In this document: one piece after another, positions 1-10,445 of the stretch | Layout of the letters: every line of letters begins with the position of its first letter | How positions within the stretch are numbered: the stretch's first letter is position 1 | Assembly: GCF_002368195.1 (NCBI RefSeq) | Contig: NZ_AP018178.1 | Coordinates: 995,738-1,059,737 of the forward strand | From: Calothrix sp. NIES-2100 | Lineage (GTDB): Bacteria; Cyanobacteriota; Cyanobacteriia; Cyanobacteriales; Nostocaceae | Length of the DNA stretch: 64,000 nt | Direction: 5' to 3' | The notes under the pieces: model-generated | Database searches by the model: none | Told to the model about the DNA's origin: nothing | The model's input: the letters and a program-made list of their open reading frames with translations, nothing else | Position numbers and translations under genes: made by a program

Positions 1-1
1 C

Positions 2-943
2 TTTCCCTTAGTATTAATGTTAGAACCGCTTTTTCGGTGTAACCTCGCCTGTAATGGTTGTGGTAAAATCCAACATCCAGTAGAAATCCTCAAGCAAAAT
101 TTAACCCCAGAACAGTGCTTTGCTGCTGTGGAAGAATGCGGCGCACCAGTGGTTTCCATTCCTGGGGGAGAACCTCTATTACACCCCCAAATTGATGAGA
201 TTGTCCGGGGATTAATTGAACGCAAGAAATATATTTACTTGTGTACTAATGGTTTGTTATTAGAAAAAAGCCTGCATAAATTCCAACCTTCCCCTTACTT
301 AACATTTAGCGTCCATTTAGATGGAATGCGGGAATTGCACGATCAAAGTGTCGATCGCAAAGGCGTTTTTGATATTGCTGTCCAAGCCATTCGCGCCGCT
401 AAAGCTAAAGGTTTTCGTGTGGCAACAAACACCACTATCTTTAAAGGTACTGACCCCAAAGAAATGCAGGAGTTCTTCGACTTCCTGGAAACCCTCAACA
501 CTGATGGGATGATGATTTCTCCAGGCTACAGCTACGAATGGGCACCAGATCAAGATCATTTTCTCAACCGCGAACAAACCCGCGCCTTATTTAGAGAAAT
601 TCTCGCCCCCCATAAATCGGGTGAGAAAAACTGGAATTTCAATCACAACCCCTTATTCTTAGACTTCCTCACAGGCGAGAAAGACTACGAATGTACACCT
701 TGGGGTAGCCCTAGTTACAGCGTTCTCGGTTGGCAAAAACCTTGCTATCTATTAAATGAAGGTTATTATGCCACCTTCAAAGAATTACTAGAAGACACCG
801 ACTGGAGTCAATACGGCCGCGCCAGCGGTAATCCCAAATGTGCCGATTGCATGGTTCATTGTGGCTATGAACCAACAGCCGCAGTAGATGCAATGCAACC
901 GCAAAATATAGCCCGTTCCTTGGGGACTGTATTTGGTAAATAA
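2..943 (+). CDS. hpnH: Adenosyl-hopene transferase HpnH, 5' end outside window
   Basis: Radical SAM enzyme that adds the 5'-deoxyadenosyl group to a hopene skeleton, the first step in making bacteriohopanepolyol side chains. The frame is open to the left edge: the codons before the first ATG at 17 read FPLVL, matching the usual HpnH N-terminus (...YPLVLMLEPLFRC), so the gene is cut by the window and the ATG is internal. The radical SAM motif CNLACNGC (CxxxCxxC) lies right after it, followed by the SAM-binding GGEPLLHP segment and a cysteine-containing C-terminal region (CADCMVHCGYEP) of the kind that follows the radical SAM core in this family. Length from the ATG is 308 residues, so only about 25-30 residues are missing. 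The hpnI-like gene at 11-12 kb supports a hopanoid role. Confidence 0.93.
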   Translation, partial: FPLVLMLEPLFRCNLACNGCGKIQHPVEILKQNLTPEQCFAAVEECGAPVVSIPGGEPLLHPQIDEIVRGLIERKKYIYLCTNGLLLEKSLHKFQPSPYLTFSVHLDGMRELHDQSVDRKGVFDIAVQAIRAAKAKGFRVATNTTIFKGTDPKEMQEFFDFLETLNTDGMMISPGYSYEWAPDQDHFLNREQTRALFREILAPHKSGEKNWNFNHNPLFLDFLTGEKDYECTPWGSPSYSVLGWQKPCYLLNEGYYATFKELLEDTDWSQYGRASGNPKCADCMVHCGYEPTAAVDAMQPQNIARSLGTVFGK

Positions 944-1011
944 TGATAGTGCAATGTGCAATGTGCGATCGCCAAATTCCTGATGATTTTTTCGTAAGTT
1001 AACACTTGTAG

Positions 1012-1030
1012 GGGCGGGGAAACCCCGCCC
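1012..1030. terminator. GC-rich palindrome between convergent genes
   Basis: GGGCGGGG-AAA-CCCCGCCC forms a perfect 8-bp stem with a 3-nt loop between the 3' ends of hpnH and the giant repeat gene. The position suits a bidirectional terminator. The same GGGGCGGGG core is also a dispersed REP-like palindrome in this window (13 kb, 22.5 kb, 34.8 kb, 55.3 kb), so it may be a repeat that happens to sit here. There is no clear U-tract. Confidence 0.5.
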
Positions 1031-1042
1031 ATCAAGACAATC

Positions 1043-4000
1043 CTAGAAAATCAAGTTGCTTTGACTGAAGTTACTAGCAGTAAAGTTGTTCAGTATGACT
1101 AAATTGCTAAAACTAGCATTGACACCCAAACCATCAGTATCAATATCAATCAGAGTATTTGTCCCAGATTGTATAGCTCTCACATAACCGTCAGCAATGG
1201 GATTTGTGCCTGTATAGTTCAAGTTAGTCAACAGAGTTTTCAACACCAGCACATCATCTGTACGGATAAAGTCAGTAATGGTATCAATGCCTTCACCCAA
1301 ACTATCAAAAACAAATCTATCATTACCAGAGCCACCACTTAGCTGATCTTGACCAAATCCGCCAACCAGTACATCATTACCTGCACTACCAAACAAAGTA
1401 TCATTGCCATCGCCACCAAAGACGGTATCATTACCATCTTGTCCTCTTAACGAGTTAGCACCAGAGTTACCAGTGAGAATGTTATCGAGGCTGTTACCTG
1501 TACCGCTGATGTTGCTAGTTCCAGTCAGAGTCAGGTTTTCTAGGTTAGCGCCCAGGGTCAAAGTTGCAGAAGAATTAACTAAGTCTGTGCCCGCATTCAA
1601 TGCTTCGGTAATCGTATCACTACTAATGTTGACGATATAAGTATCATCCCCAATTCCACCGTCGAGAATATCACTTCCTGAACCCCCATCGAGGAGATCG
1701 TTACCTTCGTTGCCGAATAAGCTGTCATCGCCTGAACCACCGATGAGGGTATCATTACCCAGTCCCCCAGTCAATGAGTTAGCAACACTATTGCCAGTGA
1801 TAACGTTATCGAGATTGTTACCTGTACCATTTAGCCCGCCGCTAGTCAGGGTTAAGTTTTCCAGGTTATCTCCCAGAGTCCAATTCACAGAGGAATTAAC
1901 TAAATCAGTGCCGGCATTCAATCCTTCAGTAATGCGATCGTTGACGCTGTCTACAGTGTAAGTGTCATGACCTAATCCACCATCAAGACTGTCATTTCCC
2001 GTACCACCATCGAGGCGATCGTCACCTTCACCACCAAACAAGGTGTCATTGCCTGAGCTACCAACTAGGCTATCATTACCTGCTTCACCAAACAAGGTGT
2101 CATTGCCTGAAGCACCAACTAAGGTATCGTCGCCATTTCCGCCACTCAAGGAGTTAGCCCCAGTATTTCCGGTAATAATGTTATTAAGATTGTTACCTAC
2201 ACCATTAATGGCTGTGCTGCCAGTCAGAGTCAGATTTTCCAGGTTCGTGCCTAGCGTCCAAGTTACTGAAGATTGGACTAAGTCTGTACCTGCATCCAAG
2301 CCCTCAGTAATTATATCGCTACTGTTGTCTACGATATAAGTATCATGGCCGACTCCACCATCAAGAATGTCATTTCCCAAACCACCATCGAGGCTATCGT
2401 CACCAGCATCACCGAACAAGGTGTCATTTCCGGAATTCCCGATGAGGTTATCGTTATCATTACCACCGTAAAGCAGATCATTACCTGTTCCACCATCCAA
2501 GGAATCATTACCATCGTCACCTTTGAGGGTGTCGTTATTATCCAACCCTAAAAGTGTGTCATTGCCCTGGAAACCTGAGATCATATCTCTTTGGGCAGTA
2601 CCAGTTAAGTTGTCTGCAATTGAAGTACCATTAATCACATTGAAATTGGGATTAATAGTCAAGTTGACAGTGGCAGTGCTGGTAAGTCCTAATCCATCAC
2701 TGATGGTGTAAGTGAAGCTATCAGAACCATAATAGCCAGTGACAGGAGTGTAAGTGTAAGTACCGTTATTGTTCTTAACTAAGGTTCCTTGGCTAGGTTG
2801 GGTGATGGCAATAATATCTAAGATATCGGTGACATCTACATCGCTATCATTGCTCAGTAGTGTTGCTGCACTAACTGTAATGGCTGTCTCTTGAATAGTC
2901 GTGAAAGTGTCATTTGTAGCCACAGGAGCATCATTGACAGCAGTAATATTGAAGGATTGGGTTGCTGCAACTGCACCGCCATTGCCATCAACAACGTTGT
3001 AGCTCAGGCTAACTGTGCCGTTAAAGTTAGCATCTGGGGTGAAGGTGTAAGTGCCATCAAGGTTATCTACTAATGCGCCGTTAGTCGCTATCAAGTCGGC
3101 TACCGAGAGAGTATCAGCATCGACATCTGTAAAGCCTTGTAGTAATTGAGTCGCAGTAATAATGTAATCGGTATCTTCCGTCCCCGCAGTCAGTGAGGCG
3201 CTAGCTGTACCAGTGGGTGCATCATTGACACCAGTAATATTGAAGGATTGGGTTGCGGCAACTGCACCGCCATTGCCATCAACAACGTTGTAGCTGAGGC
3301 TAACTGTGCCGTTGAAGTTAGCATCTGGGGTGAAGGTGTAAGTGCCATCAAGGTTATCTACTAATATGCCGTTAGTTGCTGTCAAGTCGGATACTGAGAG
3401 ACTATCAGCATCGACATCTGTAAAGCCAAGCAACAAATCTGCGGCGTTAATGGTATAAACAGTATCCTCATTTCCAGGGACTAAGGATACGCTAGCAACA
3501 CCAGTGGGTGCATCGTTGACAGCCGTAATATTGAAGGATTGGGTTGCTGCAACTGCACCGCCATTACCATCGATAACGTTGTAACTGAGGCTAACTGTGC
3601 CGTTGAAGTTAGCATCTGGGGTGAAGGTGTAAGTGCGATCACTGTTGTCTACCAATGCACCATTATTTGCAGTCAAGTCGGATACCGAGAGACTATCAGC
3701 ATCGACATCTGTAAAACCAAGCAACAAATCTGCGGCGTTAATGGTATAAACAGTATCTTCAACTCCCAGACTTAAGGATGCGCTAGCAACACCAGTAGGT
3801 ACATCATTGACACCAGTAATATTGAAGGATTGGGTTGCTGCAACTGCACCGCCATTACCATCGATAATGTTGTAGCTAAGGCTAACTGTGCCGTTGAAGT
3901 TAGCATTTGGGGTGAAGGTGTAAGTGCCATCAAGGTTATCTACTAATATGCCATTAGTTGCTGTCAAGTCGGCTACCGAGAGACTATCAGCATCGACATC

Positions 4001-7000
4001 TGTAAAGCCAAGCAACAAATCTGCGGCGTTAATGGTATAAACAGTATCCTCATTTCCAGGGACTAAGGATGCGCTAGCAACACCACTGGGTGCATCGTTG
4101 ACAGCAGTAATATTGAAGGATTGGGTTGCTGCAACTGCACCACCATTACCATCAACAACGTTGTAGCTGAGGCTAACTGTGCCGTTGAAGTTAGCATCTG
4201 GGGTGAAGGTGTAAGTAGTGCCATTATCGTTGCTGCTAATGCTGCCGTTATTAGCACTCAGTCCAGATACGGAGAGAGTATCACCATCGACATCCGTAAA
4301 TCCTTGTAGTAATTGAGTCGCATTAATAGTGTAATCGGTATCTTCCATCCCCGCAATTAGTGAGGCGCTAGCTGTACCAGTGGGTGCATCATTGACAGCA
4401 GTAATATTGAAGGATTGGGTTGCTGCAACTGCACCGCCATTACCATCGATAACGTTGTAACTGAGGCTAACTGTGCCGTTGAAGTTAGCATCTGGGGTGA
4501 AGGTGTAAGTGCCATCAAGGTGATCTAGCAATGCGCCGTTAGTCGCTGTCAAGTCGGCTACAGAGAGAGTATCGCCATCGACATCTGTAAAGCCTTGTAG
4601 TAATTGAGCCGAAGTAATGTTGTAATTGGTATCTTCCGTCCCCGCAGTCAGTGAGGCGCTAGCTGTACCACTGGGTGCATCATTGACACCAGTAATATTC
4701 AAGGATTGGGTTGCAGCGATCGCACCACCATTACCATCAATAACGTTGTAACTGAGGCTAACTGTGCCGTTAAAGTTAGCATCTGGGATGAAGGTGTAAA
4801 TCCCGTTGCCGTTGTCTACCAATGCACCATTATTTGCTGTCAAGTCGGATACCGAGAGACTATCAGCATCGACATCTGTAAAACCAAGCAACAAATCTGC
4901 GGCGTTAATGGTATAAACAGTATCTTCAACTCCCAGACTTAAGGATGCGCTAGCAACACCAGTAGGTACATCATTGACACCAGTAATATTGAAGGATTGG
5001 GTTGCTGCAACTGCACCACCATTACCATCAACAACGTTGTAGCTGAGGCTAACTGTGCCGTTGAAGTTAGCATCTGGGGTGAAGGTGTAAGTAGTGCCAT
5101 TATCGTTGCTGCTAATGCTGCCGTTATTAGCACTCAGTCCAGATACGGAGAGAGTATCACCATCGACATCCGTAAATCCTTGTAGTAATTGAGTCGCATT
5201 AATAGTGTAATCGGTATCTTCCATCCCCGCAATTAGTGAGGCGCTAGCTGTACCAGTGGGTGCATCATTTACAGCAGTAATATTCAAGGATTGGGTTGCA
5301 GCAACTGCACCACCATTACCATCGACAACGTTGTAGCTAAGGCTAACTGTGCCGTTGAAGTTAGCATCTGGGGTGAAGGTATAAGTAGTGCCATTAACGT
5401 TGCTGCTAATGCTGCCGTTATTAGCAGTCAATCCAGATACGGAGAGAGTATCACCATCGACATCCGTAAATCCTTGTAGTAATTGCGCCGCAGTAATGGT
5501 GTAATCGGTATCTTCCGTCCCCGCAGTCAGTGAGGCGCTAGCTGTACCAGTGGGTGCATCATTTACAGCAGTAATATTCAAGGATTGGGTTGCAGCAACT
5601 GCACCACCATTACCATCGACAACGTTGTAGCTAAGGCTAACTGTGCCGTTGAAGTTAGCATCAGGGGTGAAGGTATAAGTAGTGCCATTAACGTTGCTGC
5701 TAATGCTGCCGTTATTAGCAGTCAATCCAGATACGGAGAGAGTATCACCATCGACATCCGTAAATCCTTGTAGTAATTGCGCCGCAGTAATGGTGTAATC
5801 GGTATCTTCCGTCCCCGCAATTAGTGAGGCGCTAGCTGTACCAGTGGGTGCTTCATTAAGATTGTTAATGGCGATCGCGATCGCTTTCTCGTAAAATAAG
5901 CCATCTTGATCGGTGGTGCGAATGCGGATACTGTAGCTGTTCTTGGTTTCGTAGTCAGGAGAAAGATTGATCTGTAGCTGATTACCAACAATGCTAAAGC
6001 TGCTGTTATCTGCGCTACCTGCACCAGCAACGAGTGTATAAGTATGAGTGTTGCCTAAATCAGGATCAGTGGTATTCAAGTTGCCAATGACTGTATTGGC
6101 GATCGCGTTTTCGTTAACACTGCTATTACTCAAACTTACATCAGTGGGCGCACTGTTGAGTTTAAGCACAAACAGTTCTTGACCAACGTTACCATTGTCG
6201 GCAACAAAGTAGAGTTTGCCATTAATATAAGTCAAATCGCTAGGATTAGAAGCCGCCGAACCGGGAAATAAATCATTAACTCTCACAGTACCAGCTGCTG
6301 TGCCATCACTTTTCCACAACTCAGTCCCACCCGTGCTGTCAGTGGCGACAAAATAGAGTGTGCCGTTGACATTCGTTAAATTTGACGGGTTAGAAGACTC
6401 TGTCCCGACGAATATATCTCTAACTCTGACAGTACCCGCATCAGTACCATCACTCTTCCACAACTCAGTACCACCGCTGCTGTCAGTGGCGACAAAATAG
6501 AGTGTGCCGTTGACATTCGTTAAATTTGACGGGCTAGAAGACTCTGAGCCTGTGAAAATATCCTTAACTCTAACAGTACCAGCGTCGGTGCCATCACTCT
6601 TCCACAACTCAGTCCCACCCGTGCTGTCAGTGGCAACAAAATAGAGCGTGCCATTGACATTCGTCAAATCATATGCATTAGAAGACTCTGAGCCTGTGAA
6701 AATATCCTTAACTATGACAGTACCAGCGTCAGTGCCATCACTCTTCCACAACTCAGCCCCACCCGTGCTATCAGTGGCGACAAAGTAGAGTGTACCGTTA
6801 ACATTTGTCAGATCCTGCGGGATCGAGGAGCTTGTGCCACTAAAGATATCCTTAACTCTGACAGTACCGGCTTGAGTACCATCACTTTTCCACAACTCAC
6901 GTCCACCACTGCTGTCAATAGCAGTAAAGTACAGTGTCCCGTTGACATTCGTCAGATTTTGCGGGGTAGAAGAACCTGAGCCACTAACGATATCCTTAAC

Positions 7001-9316
7001 TCTGACAGTACCTGCATCAGTGCCATTACTCTTCCACAACTCATATCCACCACTGCTGTCAATAGCAGTAAAGTACAGTGTCCCGTTAACATTCGTCAGA
7101 TTCTGTGGGTTAGAGGAGGTTGATCCAGCAAAGATATCCTTGACTCTGACAGTACCTGCTGAAGTGCCATCACTCTTCCACAACTCATATCCACCACTGC
7201 TGTTAGTGGCAGAAAAGTACACTATACCATTGACATTCGTCAGATTCTGTGGGTTAGAGGAGCCTGTGCCAGAGAGGATATCCCTAACTCTGACAGTACC
7301 GGCTTCAGTGCCATCACTCTTCCATAACTCACGTCCACTACTGCTGTCAGCGGCGGAAAAGTACAGTGTCCCGTTGATATTCGTCAGATTCTGGGGTTTG
7401 GAAGAACCTGTCCCAGCAAAGATATCTTTAACTCTGACAGTCTCCGCCGAGGAGACATCAGTCTTCCATAACTCACGTCCATCACTGCTATTAGCGGCAG
7501 AAAAGTACAGTGTGCCGTCAACATTCGTCAGACTTTGCGGGTTAGAAGAGCCTGTACCAGGAACGATATCTTGGACTCTGACAGTACCTGCCGAAGTACC
7601 ATCACTCTTCCACAACTCAGTTCCACCAGTGCTGTCAGTGGCGACAAAGTACAGTGTCCCGTTGATATTCGTCAGATTTTGTGGGTTAGAGGAACCTGTG
7701 CCGACAAAGATATCTTTGACTCTGACAGTTCCAGATTCTGTACCATCACTTTTCCACAACTCACGTCCCCCACTGCTATCAGTAGCGGAAAAGTAGAGGA
7801 TGCCGTTGACATTCGTGAGATTCTGTGGGTTAGAGGAGCCTGTGCTACTAACGATATCCTTGACTCTGATAGTACCTGCTGAAGTCCCATCACTTTTCCA
7901 CAATTCAGTCCCACCAGTGCTATCAGTAGCAGAAAAGTAAAGTGTACCGTTGACATTTGTGAGATTCTGCGGGTTAGAGGAGCCTGTGCCAGCAAAGATA
8001 TCTTTAACTATGACAGTACCGGCTGAAGTCCCATCACTCTTCCATAACTCAGTATCGCCATTGCTATCAGTGGCGACAAAATAGAGAGTGCCGTTAACAT
8101 CTGTCAGATTTTGCGGGTTAGAGGAGCCTGTGCCAGCAAAGATATCTTTAACTCTGACAGTACCTGCTGAAGTGCCATCACTTTTCCATAACTCAGTCCC
8201 ACCAGTGCTATCAGTAGCAGAAAAGTACAGTGTCCCGTTGATATTTGTCAGATTTTGCGGGTTAGAGGAACTTGTGCCAGCAAAGATATCTTTAACTATG
8301 ACAGTACCGGCTGAAGTCCCATCACTCTTCCATAACTCAGAATCGCCATTACCATCAGTGGCGACAAAATAGAGAGTGCCGTTGACATTTGTCAGATTAT
8401 ATGGATTAGAGGAGCCTGAGCCAGCAAAGATATCCCTAACTCTAACAGTACCCGCTTCCGTGCCATCACTCTTCCACAACTCAGCCCCACCACTACTGTC
8501 ATAAGCCACAAAGTAAAGTGTGCCGTTGACATTTGTGAGACTTTGCGGATTAGAGGATTCTATACCAGCAAAAATATCTTTGACTCTGACAGTACCAGCT
8601 TCAGTACCATCACTCTTCCACAACTCAGTCCCGCCATTGCTGTCATAAGCCACAAAGTACAGTGTGCCGTTGACATTAGTTAAATATTGTGGGTTAGAGG
8701 AAGCTCCACTAGTATTGATATCTTTGAGCAGGCTAATCGATGTTTCTTCTGACAACACATGGGGGTAAGCTGTTGTTGCTTCTGGACTAAAAGCTTGAGC
8801 AGTGGTGATTTTTCCTGTAGTCACATCTAGATCCCAATTACCACCAACAACAGCGTTACCAACTTTGCTAGAAGAAGCCGCCACGGGAGTTCCTAGCAAT
8901 TGACTTAAGCTGTTAATAAATCTAATTCCTATGTGTCCCGCACCAACCTCGCAACCATAAAGCAAAATGTTAGCGCCCGGTGCTAAAGATGTTTTCCATT
9001 GCTGTAAGGCACTGTTGTAGAGATCAAGGGTAAATAGACTCAGGGGCGATCGCCCTAGTGTAATCTGCCCTGGTTGTCCGTGGGCTACAAGATGTAAACT
9101 TGTGATTCCTTGGTGTTGCGATAGCTTTTTGCTAATTTCCGCAACGCCATCGTCTTGAGGATCTAGCACCACTACTTCCAATCCAGGAGTTACAGCTGCC
9201 GCCAATTGTTCATATTGCGCCACTCTAGAATCAATGAAGACAATGCCACTATCCATTGTTTGCTGAATACTGACAGGTACTACAGGCATAAATCTGGCGA
9301 AATCAACCGTTGTCAT
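1043..9316 (-). CDS. Giant secreted repeat protein: DUF4347, ELWxxDGT, cadherin-like and RTX repeats
   Basis: 2757 residues in mosaic order. Residues ~20-180 are a DUF4347 domain (VFIDSRVAQYEQL..., LHLVAHGQPG, LLYGCEVGAG). Residues ~190-1045 hold 17 exact-length 48-residue ELWKSDGTxAGT repeats. About 1050-1155 is a cadherin-type domain (NSAPTDVSLSN, then VIGNLNTTDPD). About 1159-2132 are ten ~97-residue cadherin-like repeats (DVDGDTLSVS, TFTPDANFNG). A divergent eleventh follows, and from ~2225 to the end are RTX calcium-binding nonapeptides (GGxGxDxLxG) alternating with LENLTLTG...NGTGNNLDNVITGN blocks. There is no Sec signal peptide; RTX repeats at the C-terminus are usual for type I secretion, so an extracellular adhesin or surface role is inferred. 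AAGGA upstream of the ATG is a plausible ribosome site. No secretion genes are adjacent. Exact function is unknown. Confidence 0.93.
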   Translation of the reverse strand: MTTVDFARFMPVVPVSIQQTMDSGIVFIDSRVAQYEQLAAAVTPGLEVVVLDPQDDGVAEISKKLSQHQGITSLHLVAHGQPGQITLGRSPLSLFTLDLYNSALQQWKTSLAPGANILLYGCEVGAGHIGIRFINSLSQLLGTPVAASSSKVGNAVVGGNWDLDVTTGKITTAQAFSPEATTAYPHVLSEETSISLLKDINTSGASSNPQYLTNVNGTLYFVAYDSNGGTELWKSDGTEAGTVRVKDIFAGIESSNPQSLTNVNGTLYFVAYDSSGGAELWKSDGTEAGTVRVRDIFAGSGSSNPYNLTNVNGTLYFVATDGNGDSELWKSDGTSAGTVIVKDIFAGTSSSNPQNLTNINGTLYFSATDSTGGTELWKSDGTSAGTVRVKDIFAGTGSSNPQNLTDVNGTLYFVATDSNGDTELWKSDGTSAGTVIVKDIFAGTGSSNPQNLTNVNGTLYFSATDSTGGTELWKSDGTSAGTIRVKDIVSSTGSSNPQNLTNVNGILYFSATDSSGGRELWKSDGTESGTVRVKDIFVGTGSSNPQNLTNINGTLYFVATDSTGGTELWKSDGTSAGTVRVQDIVPGTGSSNPQSLTNVDGTLYFSAANSSDGRELWKTDVSSAETVRVKDIFAGTGSSKPQNLTNINGTLYFSAADSSSGRELWKSDGTEAGTVRVRDILSGTGSSNPQNLTNVNGIVYFSATNSSGGYELWKSDGTSAGTVRVKDIFAGSTSSNPQNLTNVNGTLYFTAIDSSGGYELWKSNGTDAGTVRVKDIVSGSGSSTPQNLTNVNGTLYFTAIDSSGGRELWKSDGTQAGTVRVKDIFSGTSSSIPQDLTNVNGTLYFVATDSTGGAELWKSDGTDAGTVIVKDIFTGSESSNAYDLTNVNGTLYFVATDSTGGTELWKSDGTDAGTVRVKDIFTGSESSSPSNLTNVNGTLYFVATDSSGGTELWKSDGTDAGTVRVRDIFVGTESSNPSNLTNVNGTLYFVATDSTGGTELWKSDGTAAGTVRVNDLFPGSAASNPSDLTYINGKLYFVADNGNVGQELFVLKLNSAPTDVSLSNSSVNENAIANTVIGNLNTTDPDLGNTHTYTLVAGAGSADNSSFSIVGNQLQINLSPDYETKNSYSIRIRTTDQDGLFYEKAIAIAINNLNEAPTGTASASLIAGTEDTDYTITAAQLLQGFTDVDGDTLSVSGLTANNGSISSNVNGTTYTFTPDANFNGTVSLSYNVVDGNGGAVAATQSLNITAVNDAPTGTASASLTAGTEDTDYTITAAQLLQGFTDVDGDTLSVSGLTANNGSISSNVNGTTYTFTPDANFNGTVSLSYNVVDGNGGAVAATQSLNITAVNDAPTGTASASLIAGMEDTDYTINATQLLQGFTDVDGDTLSVSGLSANNGSISSNDNGTTYTFTPDANFNGTVSLSYNVVDGNGGAVAATQSFNITGVNDVPTGVASASLSLGVEDTVYTINAADLLLGFTDVDADSLSVSDLTANNGALVDNGNGIYTFIPDANFNGTVSLSYNVIDGNGGAIAATQSLNITGVNDAPSGTASASLTAGTEDTNYNITSAQLLQGFTDVDGDTLSVADLTATNGALLDHLDGTYTFTPDANFNGTVSLSYNVIDGNGGAVAATQSFNITAVNDAPTGTASASLIAGMEDTDYTINATQLLQGFTDVDGDTLSVSGLSANNGSISSNDNGTTYTFTPDANFNGTVSLSYNVVDGNGGAVAATQSFNITAVNDAPSGVASASLVPGNEDTVYTINAADLLLGFTDVDADSLSVADLTATNGILVDNLDGTYTFTPNANFNGTVSLSYNIIDGNGGAVAATQSFNITGVNDVPTGVASASLSLGVEDTVYTINAADLLLGFTDVDADSLSVSDLTANNGALVDNSDRTYTFTPDANFNGTVSLSYNVIDGNGGAVAATQSFNITAVNDAPTGVASVSLVPGNEDTVYTINAADLLLGFTDVDADSLSVSDLTATNGILVDNLDGTYTFTPDANFNGTVSLSYNVVDGNGGAVAATQSFNITGVNDAPTGTASASLTAGTEDTDYIITATQLLQGFTDVDADTLSVADLIATNGALVDNLDGTYTFTPDANFNGTVSLSYNVVDGNGGAVAATQSFNITAVNDAPVATNDTFTTIQETAITVSAATLLSNDSDVDVTDILDIIAITQPSQGTLVKNNNGTYTYTPVTGYYGSDSFTYTISDGLGLTSTATVNLTINPNFNVINGTSIADNLTGTAQRDMISGFQGNDTLLGLDNNDTLKGDDGNDSLDGGTGNDLLYGGNDNDNLIGNSGNDTLFGDAGDDSLDGGLGNDILDGGVGHDTYIVDNSSDIITEGLDAGTDLVQSSVTWTLGTNLENLTLTGSTAINGVGNNLNNIITGNTGANSLSGGNGDDTLVGASGNDTLFGEAGNDSLVGSSGNDTLFGGEGDDRLDGGTGNDSLDGGLGHDTYTVDSVNDRITEGLNAGTDLVNSSVNWTLGDNLENLTLTSGGLNGTGNNLDNVITGNSVANSLTGGLGNDTLIGGSGDDSLFGNEGNDLLDGGSGSDILDGGIGDDTYIVNISSDTITEALNAGTDLVNSSATLTLGANLENLTLTGTSNISGTGNSLDNILTGNSGANSLRGQDGNDTVFGGDGNDTLFGSAGNDVLVGGFGQDQLSGGSGNDRFVFDSLGEGIDTITDFIRTDDVLVLKTLLTNLNYTGTNPIADGYVRAIQSGTNTLIDIDTDGLGVNASFSNLVILNNFTASNFSQSNLIF
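2921..5842 (-). repeat. Ten tandem ~292-bp repeats encoding cadherin-like domains
   Basis: Ten units of 291 or 294 bp lie inside the giant gene, each encoding G(T/V)ASASL...EDT...LLxGFTDVD...TFTPDANFNGTVSLSYN...VNDAP. Units of 294 bp carry NGSISSNxNGTTYT; units of 291 bp carry ALVDNxxGxYT. Segments near 4100-4390 and 4976-5266 are essentially identical over roughly 280 bp although three units apart, which indicates recent block duplication or gene conversion. Confidence 0.9.
6179..8626 (-). repeat. Seventeen tandem 144-bp ELWxxDGT repeats
   Basis: Exactly 17 units of 144 bp (2448 bp) encode the 48-residue motif ELWKSDGTxAGTVRVKDIFxGTxSSNPQNL plus NVNGTLYFxATDSxGG. No unit differs in length. 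The ninth unit is the most diverged (ELWKTDVSSAET). The series ends with a shortened ELFVLKL cap. The constant length suggests selection for a regular propeller- or solenoid-like fold, or frequent homogenisation. Confidence 0.92.
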
Positions 9317-10445
9317 AACCGTTTTTCCTTAAATTTTTATGTAAGAATCACAGGCGAAATCAAAGGTTGGTAGATGCTAAGAGTGCGTTCGTCGTACTCC
9401 TCAAAGAGAACTCGAAAAGTAGAGTAGACATTGCCGTAAAACCCTTCGGGCATAGCTACCCTGCGGGTTCTCCTTTGGAGTACGCTTACTGCACAGCGTC
9501 TCGACACTAGAAGGCATCGCTATTTTTCTTGCTGGTGAACGATGCTTAGTACTTTAAATAAAATGTATTATTTTATACTTTTAAATGAAATATCGTATTT
9601 GTTACACCACTAAGTCTTGCAGAGAAAATTGAAAAATTCCGAGGATACATAAGTAACACTAGGCATGAGGTTATGGAAAACCACCTCCATAATTTTGGTA
9701 GTTTTCCATTGCACTCAACGCTGAGCAAATTATTAAATGTATTAAATATTACTTCAATTTGAAAGTAATACTTGTGATATATAAGCATCCTATTCGATTG
9801 ACGAAGTTACAAAGTAGAGGTAGACAACAGGAAGCAACGCCACTAGCTATGACGAAAGGAAAAGCAAAGCAGGGCTGCTTTATGAGCGATGGGTAGGGAA
9901 AGAAAAAAGGGGGTTCAGGTAATGATCATTTTTTCAAAAATCAAATAGGAGTCCTATAGTTTTACGGATCTACTATCTTTGGGTAGAGATAATTTGATCA
10001 AAAAAAGTATAATTTATTAAGGTGAGGTTAAGTATATTTGACCGCAAACTTAGTAAACTCTTTAAAGATTAAGGATAGATTAAGCTTTTTATTCATTCAA
10101 ACTTTATACTTTAATTTACTTTGTGCAGAAAATTTACAGTAAGTGTGGAAGGCACGAGGCATACTGCGAGTGCAGAAGAGATGCAATCTGGTGCGGGCTG
10201 ATTTACCCACCACGCTAGTTGCTGATTCCTTGTGACTTGGTTAAAAGACAATACGCTTGGTGTTAAGAGATATTGTAGGGAACATCCACAATCTTTTGGT
10301 GTATACAGTAATCTTATCGGTGCCGTGCCCCTACGACGTATTGCATCCCAGGCTAACTCAACTGTATTGGGTTAAAGGATTGACAAAAAAGAAAAAAGTG
10401 CAATAGTCATCTAGAATAAAAACTAGAAACTTTGATCAAAAAAAT
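9317..10445. other. Long AT-rich intergenic region with repeat debris
   Basis: About 1.1 kb without a convincing gene. Near 9385-9520 is a stretch of dispersed-repeat words (cgtcgtactcctcaaag, gcatagctaccctgcgggtt, cacagcgtctcgaca) of the kind scattered in cyanobacterial genomes. The rest is AT-rich. It should contain the promoter of the leftward giant gene and that of the gene at 10446, but no clear -10/-35 pair could be assigned. A 71-codon reading frame at 9573-9788 has no protein-like character. Confidence 0.6.

Noticed and set aside
6942..8372. Long rightward frames (up to 284 codons) opposite the giant gene
   Set aside because: They are mirror readings of the 144-bp ELWxxDGT repeats, whose length is a multiple of three and keeps the antisense frames open.
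9573..9788. 71-codon leftward frame upstream of the giant gene
   Set aside because: AT-rich chance frame, no ribosome site, no recognisable features.
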